This document shows positions 58,032 through 64,000 of a stretch of 64,000 nucleotides of DNA, piece by piece. Source of the DNA: Trichaptum fuscoviolaceum (Eukaryota > Basidiomycota > Agaricomycetes > Hymenochaetales > Trichaptaceae); assembly GCA_910574455.1 (NCBI GenBank), contig CAJSYZ010000008.1, positions 3,846,707 to 3,910,706 on the forward strand. The letters are read 5' to 3'. The position numbers were made by a program, and so were the translations under genes. Position 1 is the stretch's first letter, and every line of letters starts with the position of its first letter. Below the pieces are notes generated by a model. It saw nothing but the letters and a program-made list of their open reading frames with translations. It made no database searches and was not told the origin of the DNA.

Positions 58032-58670
58032 CTTGTCGAGTGCTTCCTTAGGTGTGTTTCTGTCTTGTCTCTAGTGTAGTTTTACAATGCTAACTTGTCG
58101 AGTGCTTCCTTAGGGAACCTCCTCCTGATACAGAAGTGTTGCCTTGAGATCCCGGTTATCCTGAGCTCTCTGCTCCCGTCCTGAGCACGCCTGCTCTCTG
58201 GCTCTCTTGTCTCTGTCTTGTCCCGGATCCCGCTCTGCGAATCCCGCTCTGAGTCCTGCCCAGAATCCGCTCTGAGATTCCCGCCAGAATCCCGCTCTGC
58301 GATTCCCGCCAAAGTCCCGAACGATTCCCGCTCTGCAATCCCCGCACGAATCCAGATTCCCGCCCGAATCCAGATTCCCGCGCGAATCCAGATTCCCGCC
58401 AGAATCCCGCTTTGCATTTCCCCGCGTCTCGACTCTGTCTTCCCGCGCCTCGACTCTGCCTTCCCAGCCTCGACTCTGACTCCGTCCCGTCCTCGCCTTG
58501 AGCCCCCTTGCGTCTCGCCCCCGCAGCCCCGCTTCCCGCGCGACTCCGTTGGCGTTGTAGCGTCCTTAACGGTTCCCTACGCCTTCTCAGCTGCCGCGCG
58601 CTCTCCCAGGCCTTGCCCCGGAAGCCGCTAACGCGCCACGGCCCCCAGGTTCCCCCCAGGTCGTAACATT

Positions 58671-58681
58671 AGGACAAAAGT
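58671..58681 (+). promoter_or_regulatory. putative self-primed primer-binding site of the gag-only element
   Basis: AGGACAAAAGT begins 2 nt after the LTR end and pairs 11 of 11 with ACTTTTGTCCT at 58021-58031. The chromovirus site differs at one base (AGGCC for AGGAC) and its primer carries the matching change. Confidence 0.8.
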
Positions 58682-58772
58682 CTAAAAGCTTACCGTAACC
58701 AGGATTGGCAACAATCTACGTTCTTTACCCGACTCTTTTTTTTCGGACTTCGACAAAAATCCCCGTGTCGCT

Positions 58773-59957
58773 ATGTCCGCGTCAGACTCCCGCTCCTCGC
58801 GCTCGTCTTCCCCGAGCAATTCCCGGCCACAGTCACCTGCTGTCCAGCTCCCCCGGCTTGTCTCTGTCCCTGCCTCGCCAGCCACGTCCCGGTCAACTTC
58901 CCCAGCCTCGGTAGCACCTCGTCCCCGCTCTCGCCCTGCGTCCCAGACATCGTCTCCAGAAACCCGCGAACTGCGCCGTAAACTGCGCCTCTGTTTCTAC
59001 TGCGGTTCTAACGAACATTTGGTTCCCGCATGTCCGACTGCCCCGCCCCGTGCCACGATGCCCCGTCCTACGGTTCCCCGAATCCCGTCCTCGACCAAGC
59101 GCACCCTTTCTGATGCTGATAGGCATGAAAGGCGAAAACTTGGGCTCTGCTTCTACTGCGGAATAAAGGGCCACTTGATTCGCGATTGTGCTGAAAGGCC
59201 GCCCGTGAAAAAAGCCGCTCCCCCCGCAAAGGTCGCACCCCGGAAGTCTAGCCCGAAACGCCAGTTTGCGACGATAGGTGTCCAAGCTACGTCCTCGGAT
59301 TCTGCCCCGGAAACCCGCGCCCCCGCTGCCTCAGAACCGTCTCCCGCCATGTTGAGCCGCGTTGCACAAGTCCTGACCCGAATGGTGCCCCACTGCACCC
59401 GGATAGTCCAAGACACGGATCCCGCGTTCAGCCAGTTCCTGCGTCACGAAGTTGAAAGCCTCTTACAGGGTTTGATACAAGTATGCATCTCTGACCTGCA
59501 AACGATCCCGTCAACGTCTACTGCCGCCCCGGTCCCGACTGTCACGTCCCCCGCTCCAGACGCTTCGACCCCAGCTTCTCCCGCCGTGCCTCCAGTTCCC
59601 GCACCTGTTTCCCCGGTCCCTGAACCAGTTCCCGCTTCGATCCCGACCCCGCTCGACCCCGTTGTTCCCGAACGACTGCTTGGTGCTGCACAAGCACAAG
59701 CAAACGCGTCCCGAACTTTGGTAGATTTCCTGCACCGAAAATCCCGTCCAGCCCAGTCCCAGTCGATCCCGGAAGGGCCCCCTGAGGCCACCCTGCCTGA
59801 AGTCTCGTCCTCGACCCCCGCTTCGTCCCCGCCCCTGGTCCTTGCGAAACCCGACCGCCTAGGCAAACTGACTGCCTCTCCCCAGCTTGGTGGGAAAGGC
59901 ACGCCTCGACGAAAGCAAAGCCGCCCTTTGGCGCGAATTTTGGTCAAAACCCGGTAG
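58773..59957 (+). CDS. gag-like protein with two CCHC zinc knuckles, 394 aa
   Basis: ATG 58773 to TAG 59955-59957, single exon. The N-terminus is Ser/Pro/Arg-rich (MSASDSRSSRSSSPSNSRPQ). It has two C-x2-C-x4-H-x4-C knuckles, CFYCGSNEHLVPAC and CFYCGIKGHLIRDC, each preceded by the same RRKL-x-L leader, so the knuckle unit was duplicated. A short helical stretch (LSRVAQVLTRMVPHCTRIVQ) is followed by a Pro-rich tail and a basic end. Knuckles of this type bind RNA for packaging. The classical capsid region is short or unrecognisable. It is the only protein of the element and remains open, which suggests it is needed for mobility. Confidence 0.85.
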   Translation: MSASDSRSSRSSSPSNSRPQSPAVQLPRLVSVPASPATSRSTSPASVAPRPRSRPASQTSSPETRELRRKLRLCFYCGSNEHLVPACPTAPPRATMPRPTVPRIPSSTKRTLSDADRHERRKLGLCFYCGIKGHLIRDCAERPPVKKAAPPAKVAPRKSSPKRQFATIGVQATSSDSAPETRAPAASEPSPAMLSRVAQVLTRMVPHCTRIVQDTDPAFSQFLRHEVESLLQGLIQVCISDLQTIPSTSTAAPVPTVTSPAPDASTPASPAVPPVPAPVSPVPEPVPASIPTPLDPVVPERLLGAAQAQANASRTLVDFLHRKSRPAQSQSIPEGPPEATLPEVSSSTPASSPPLVLAKPDRLGKLTASPQLGGKGTPRRKQSRPLARILVKTR

Positions 59958-60134
59958 ATTCCCCCGCGAATTTTTTCTCGGATTATGTTTAGTCCCGCGT
60001 TGGTAATAATGGTTTCTCGACGGAAATCCCGAAAGACTCTGCGCCTTGGTTATGATTATGGTTATTAAGTATTGGATAATTAGTACGGAAAGCTAAAGAC
60101 TACTCTAATCCTTTGGTGCTCCGGAGTAGCACCT

Positions 60135-60148
60135 TTGGAGGGGGGTAA
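60135..60148 (+). promoter_or_regulatory. polypurine tract of the gag-only element
   Basis: TTGGAGGGGGGTAA immediately precedes the 3' LTR. A small GGTGCT/AGCACC hairpin lies just upstream (about 60114-60133). Confidence 0.75.
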
Positions 60149-62660
60149 TGTCGGGATCCCCCAGGACCCCAACATGTCTAAGGCAATCCCGAACAGAACC
60201 CGGTATACTGAAACCCGAAATCGCGACCTTGGCTAGATCCCGAAAGGATCCCCCGCTCTCTGATCCCAGAAGAACCTCTGCTTCGCCATGCATTCTCCTG
60301 CTAAGAGTTCTGCCCCGCTACGACCGCCTCGCCCCTGCTTGTCCTCGCCCACGTCTCCTCGTCAGTCCCCCGCCTCGTCCCCGTGTCTCGATCCATCCCT
60401 AGCCCGCCTCGTCGTTCCCCCGACTCTAGGATGATCCCCCGCTCGCTCCCCGCTCCCGTCATGCTCTGTTCCCCGCTACAGCGAACCCCGTACCTCGCCA
60501 TAGTCCCGAAGTCACTCACCATAGCCACAGCCATAGCCATAGCCTGCCACAGCCATAGCCATAGCCATAGCTATCCCAGACCTCGTAGGTTCTCGACTAT
60601 GCCCGGATACCAGATCCCGGCCTCGCGTCCACAGTCATGAAGTGCAGTTAGGAGATTGATCCACTGCGTCCAAAGCCGACCTCTGTCTGGCCTTGAGTAA
60701 GCCAACACGACAGCGGTCAAGGATTGCTGTCCCGCAATCCTGCCCGGTCACGAACCCTGCCCTGCGCTCGTCCTGCCACGGTGCCCTAGCTAACCCCTTC
60801 GACATCCTGTGCCTCTCGACCTGCCCTTGTTCGTCCACAGCCTGCCCCGCCAGGAATCCCGCCTCGCCGCGAACGCTGTCAAGCGTCCCCTCTGGCAATC
60901 CCGCAACCCACGCTCGTTCACGGTTGGAGTCCTGTCAAGACTCCCCCACTCGTCCCGGTTGGAATCCCGCTCCTTTCCCCCGCACGATCCCAGTCGAAAA
61001 CCCGCTCGTTTCCCGCCTCGCGTCCCGTCTCGAATCCCTGCGCAAATCCCCCGCAGGATTCCCGCCTTCGATCCCGCCGCGATTCCCATCGCAACCCCAG
61101 CTAAGTTCCCGCTCTGATTCCCGAAAGATTCCCGCTACGATTCCCGGTCGAACCCTGTCTCGATTCCCGGTCGAAACCCGAACTCGATTCCCAGTCGAAA
61201 CCCGAACTCGAAACCCGGTCGAAACCCGAACTCGATTCCCAGTCGAAACCCGAACTCGATTCCCGGTCGAAACCCAAACTCGATTCCCAGTCAAAACCCG
61301 AACTCGATTCCCGGTCGAAACCCGAACCAGATTCCCTGCATGATCCCGTCGCGAATCGCGCGAGTTTCCCGTCGTCCAAGGGAAACCCCTTAGCTTCCCC
61401 GCTCCTCGATGCTAACCTCGTCTTGAGATAGCCCCAGGTGATTGGCTTGGCCACGCACGTGCCAGCCAACTAGTCTCGTTAGTAGCGTCCTGTCCCGGCC
61501 CGTAGACCACATTCCCGCCACCCCGTGTGCGGGATTGATCTCATTGTCCGCAAGGACTCGAACCCCGTCCTGAGTCGCCCTGCCCCGCGCGCGCCTCGCG
61601 ATTAGGCTTTGTTACGACATCGAAGCACCGGCTTCTTCGAAGTTGGTCCCTGTCGATCTCCCGCGACCCTGATCCACGCCAGAAGTTGCCTGCAACTTAT
61701 CCCGAGACGATGTATGCATTACATCCGCCCCCCACGCTCGTTACCCCGCTGCCTGTGCGCCAGCTTGATACCTCGCGCACAATTACATTCCTTTAAGTTC
61801 TCTTTGTTTCACTTGACCATGCTTCACGCTCGTTCCCTTAGATCTTGCCCAGATGTCCCCCGCACCGAATCCCGAATCCCGGATTCACGTCACTGTATGC
61901 GCGGCCTTCGCCCGCAAGATTGTGTAACTAGTTAGTTGCGCGTTTGTGCATGCCCGTTCCCTGTAGATTCTGCCCAGTAGATAAATACCTGTCGCCACCG
62001 TAAGGAGCACTCACTTTTGTCCTCTTGTCGAGTGCTTCCTTAGGTGTGTTTCTGTCTTGTCTCTAGTGTAGTTTTACAATGCTAACTTGTCGAGTGCTTC
62101 CTTAGGGAACCTCCTCCTGATACAGAAGTGTTGCCTTGAGATCCCGGTTATCCTGAGCTCTCTGCTCCCGTCCTGAGCACGCCTGCTCTCTGGCTCTCTT
62201 GTCTCTGTCTTGTCCCGGATCCCGCTCTGCGAATCCCGCTCTGAGTCCTGCCCAGAATCCGCTCTGAGATTCCCGCCAGAATCCCGCTCTGCGATTCCCG
62301 CCAAAGTCCCGAACGATTCCCGCTCTGCAATCCCCGCACGAATCCAGATTCCCGCCCGAATCCAGATTCCCGCGCGAATCCAGATTCCCGCCAGAATCCC
62401 GCTTTGCATTTCCCCGCGTCTCGACTCTGTCTTCCCGCGCCTCGACTCTGCCTTCCCAGCCTCGACTCTGACTCCGTCCCGTCCTCGCCTTGAGCCCCCT
62501 TGCGTCTCGCCCCCGCAGCCCCGCTTCCCGCGCGACTCCGTTGGCGTTGTAGCGTCCTTAACGGTTCCCTACGCCTTCTCAGCTGCCGCGCGCTCTCCCA
62601 GGCCTTGCCCCGGAAGCCGCTAACGCGCCACGGCCCCCAGGTTCCCCCCAGGTCGTAACA
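60149..62660 (+). repeat. 3' LTR of the gag-only element (2,512 bp)
   Basis: Near-identical copy of 56156-58668. It differs by an extra t at about 60504 (catagtcccg against catagcccg) and by ccacag against ccacacag at about 60835. Confidence 0.9.
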
Positions 62661-62665
62661 GCCGG
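62661..62665. repeat. target-site duplication, right copy (GCCGG)
   Basis: Direct copy of 56151-56155, directly after the GTAACA end of the element. Confidence 0.9.
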
Positions 62666-63422
62666 AGGTGCAACACTGGCCTCTTTTGCCATCGGAATAG
62701 ACGCTGCTTTATCTGCCTGAAATAGGTTGGAATGCAGTGGTGGCAGTGTAAGTGAAGCTCTTTGAAGAAGCTGTTTCATGAAAGAGAATTAGCTTATTTC
62801 AAAATGCTAAGCAGAGTAAGATGTCGTACTATGTTGTTTGCCCAAACCAGGCTCTTTTCGTTGTCAAGAACGAAGTGTAGATTGGAAGGTCGATAATGAA
62901 AGCATGAGGTATCTGGATGATATTTACAGACATTGAAATATTTTGCTTTCAACTCCGTCTGAAGTGCTCTGACATTTGGATCAAGACGGCCATTTGAGGC
63001 TGTTGACTTTCGAACGGGCGAGTGACTTTCCTCTTCGTCGTCAGAAGACACTACCTGCATTTCTATTAGCTCTATAGTAGCAGTCAAGACAAAGGTAACA
63101 TTACCAGAGGCTCATCAGCAGAAGGGGGATCCATAAATAAAAATATATACGGTGACTCTGCCTTCGATGCAGATATTTGCTTCAACATCGACAAATATCC
63201 ATTTGTCGAAGTCAACGGAAGCATCTCTGCAGTCGCAGGCTTCATCCATCGCCACTTCATGCTTGCCACTGCTAAGCACTTGTCTGCCGTTCCCATTTCC
63301 TTCGCAACCAGAGAGAGAAATTCCGACCAGATCATATGAGTGTTCACAATGACTGGTCCAAATTCTCCATCTGTCTTGACAGTTTTCGCCTTCTTGCGAC
63401 TTCCAGCCCTAGGCTTTGACAT

Positions 63423-64000
63423 GATCTTGATCAGCACCTCAAAATCCCTTTTCCGAGGTTGCAACGATGAGTTAGGCCCAGAATTGGAGTCATGAGTGGG
63501 TGCTGGAGACACGGCAGATGGTGCTTCACGTTGCGCCAGCGCAAGCACAGACGCAAGTGTCGCAAGTGCAGGCTCAGGCGCAAGAGCTGCAGTCGCAGTT
63601 GCAGACGGCGCATGCGCATGCGCGGACGGCGTAGCAGACGGCGCATGCACACGCGCAGCCTGAGACGGCGGAGTCGCAGGAACTTGCTCATTGCCGACAT
63701 AGGGCTCCGCACCGTACCGTATACGCACACGGCCGTATTTTCCGCCCCTCAATACGGGTACGGCCCGTATGAATACGGCCTGTAATACAAAAAGTGACAG
63801 CGCAATACGGGTACGGGACAGCCGTATTACGGCCGTATACGGTCGTACGGGCTATACGGGTATTGTTAACATCGATTGAATGTACTTAGAGATAGAATAA
63901 CATACCTATTTTCCTCCTGAAACTTCAAATAAGGCCACGAAGTCGCCGTTCAGCGCGAGGCTCTCACAAAGGTAGAGCACCGGCGCGCTGGCGGACTTCG
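63423..64000. other. upstream part of the SAM-like gene and window edge
   Basis: 63423-63720 is open on the minus strand as an Ala/His/Pro-rich extension (APSATPSAHAHAPSA) of the SAM-like gene and may be part of it. 63723-63870 is the repeat cluster described separately. The last 40 bases contain aaaggtagagcacc, shared with the dispersed repeat at 11790-11965. Confidence 0.4.
63723..63870. repeat. cluster of atacgg/ccgtat motifs in both orientations
   Basis: About fifteen copies of tacgg or ccgta, often as aatacgggtacgg or acggccgtat, are packed in about 150 bp. Such clusters are typical of sub-terminal transposase-binding regions of DNA transposons. It sits at the 5' end of the SAM-like gene, so the two may belong to one element. 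Confidence 0.55.

Larger units (their letters stand above)
56156..58668 (+). repeat. 5' LTR of the gag-only element (2,513 bp)
   Basis: Begins TGTCGGGATCCC and ends GGTCGTAACA. It is rich in tccc-g pentamers and contains a ccatag hexamer array (about 56500-56582), a 24-bp minisatellite (57147-57345) and an attcccg-rich block (58207-58410). Predicted U3 is 56156-58020 and R plus U5 is 58021-58668. Long open frames within it are products of the repeats, not genes. Confidence 0.9.
56156..62660 (+). mobile_element. non-autonomous gag-only LTR retrotransposon with 2.5-kb LTRs
   Basis: 6,505 bp: LTR 56156-58668 (2,513 bp), internal region 58669-60148 (1,480 bp), LTR 60149-62660 (2,512 bp), flanked by GCCGG. 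The LTRs are almost identical; two differences were found, one extra base at about 60504 and a 2-base loss at about 60835. The internal region encodes only a gag-like protein, with no protease, RT or integrase. The LTR end (GTCGTAACA), primer-binding site, self-primer tract, duplicated motif and polypurine tract all resemble those of the chromovirus at 48639-54978. It therefore most likely depends on such an element in trans. It fits the TR-GAG/LARD class, but with unusually long LTRs relative to its interior. Confidence 0.92.
55649..63422 (-). pseudogene. gene with SAM-like C-terminal domain, split by a giant-LTR element
   Basis: Minus-strand exons: 63422 or further upstream to 63105, 63054-62830, 62770-62661, the 56156-62665 insertion, and continuation 56155-55649. 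ATG 63422 gives MSKPRAGSRKKAKTVKTDGE, but open homologous-looking sequence extends upstream, so the start is uncertain. The N-terminal block (HMIWSEFLSLVAKEMGTADK, MKWRWMKPATAEMLPLTSTN) resembles a module that is repeated in many agaricomycete genomes. The second exon has HPDTSCFHYRPSNLHFVLDN. The C-terminus (GHSFVTRLAELKFEIGDNLS, DDWRRVGFDKLEWERVLTAY) looks like a five-helix SAM-type domain. Reading joins smoothly across the target duplication (SVAPPA to QPVQAEPL). It may itself belong to a transposon. Function unknown. Confidence 0.7.

Noticed and set aside
56699..58631. Open frames in the giant LTR, for example an RFPVET repeat protein
   Set aside because: They arise from the 24-bp minisatellite and tccc-g repeats, recur in both LTRs, and lie largely in the predicted untranscribed U3.
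63960..64000. D-arm-like ggtagagcacc, considered as part of a tRNA or tRNA-derived SINE
   Set aside because: No acceptor, anticodon or T arm could be placed here or at 11925; the similarity is limited to a short block.

Overview
The window is nuclear DNA from a filamentous fungus, most likely a basidiomycete (Agaricomycetes). The reasons are short GT-AG introns (about 45-80 nt) in nearly every gene, a chromodomain-bearing Ty3/gypsy element, a Tc1/mariner-type transposase, and Ser/Pro-rich nuclear-type proteins. No rRNA, tRNA, CRISPR array or operon was seen.

Layout. 1-727 (+): 3' part of an alpha/beta hydrolase. 1380-7057 (-): a very large low-complexity, probably nuclear protein. 8243-46657 (-): the main feature, seven tandem copies of one four-exon gene family of unknown function (about 720 aa when intact). 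Copies 3-7 repeat every 3.7-4.4 kb. Copies 4 (31903-34229) and 5 (35779-38114) are open from ATG to stop; the other five carry different frameshifts or nonsense codons. Between copies 1 and 2 lie a medium-chain reductase (14281-15610), a Ser/Pro/Gln-rich protein (16284-17972, possibly with exons from 18395) and a decayed gene relic (about 19990-21105). A second copy of that relic lies at 38460-39540. A 525-bp Harbinger-like MITE (26856-27380) and a short foldback element (43016-43123) sit in the spacers.

47981-63422 is a transposon landing zone. A DD34E Tc1-like transposase gene (+) carries an in-frame stop and is split by a 6.3-kb chromovirus (48639-54978, minus orientation) with 576-bp LTRs and a GGTGG target duplication. 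A neighbouring gene with a SAM-like C-terminus (-) is split by a 6.5-kb element (56156-62660) with giant 2.5-kb LTRs that encodes only a gag-like zinc-knuckle protein, with a GCCGG target duplication.

The most interesting signal joins these two retroelements. Each has an 11-nt tract in its LTR that is exactly complementary to an 11-nt site 2 nt inside the 5' LTR, as expected for Tf1-type self-primed reverse transcription. The two elements differ at one position of that tract and carry the matching compensating change in the primer-binding site. Both also share a duplicated motif just after the self-primer and nearly identical polypurine tracts. This suggests the gag-only element uses the chromovirus type of replication machinery in trans.
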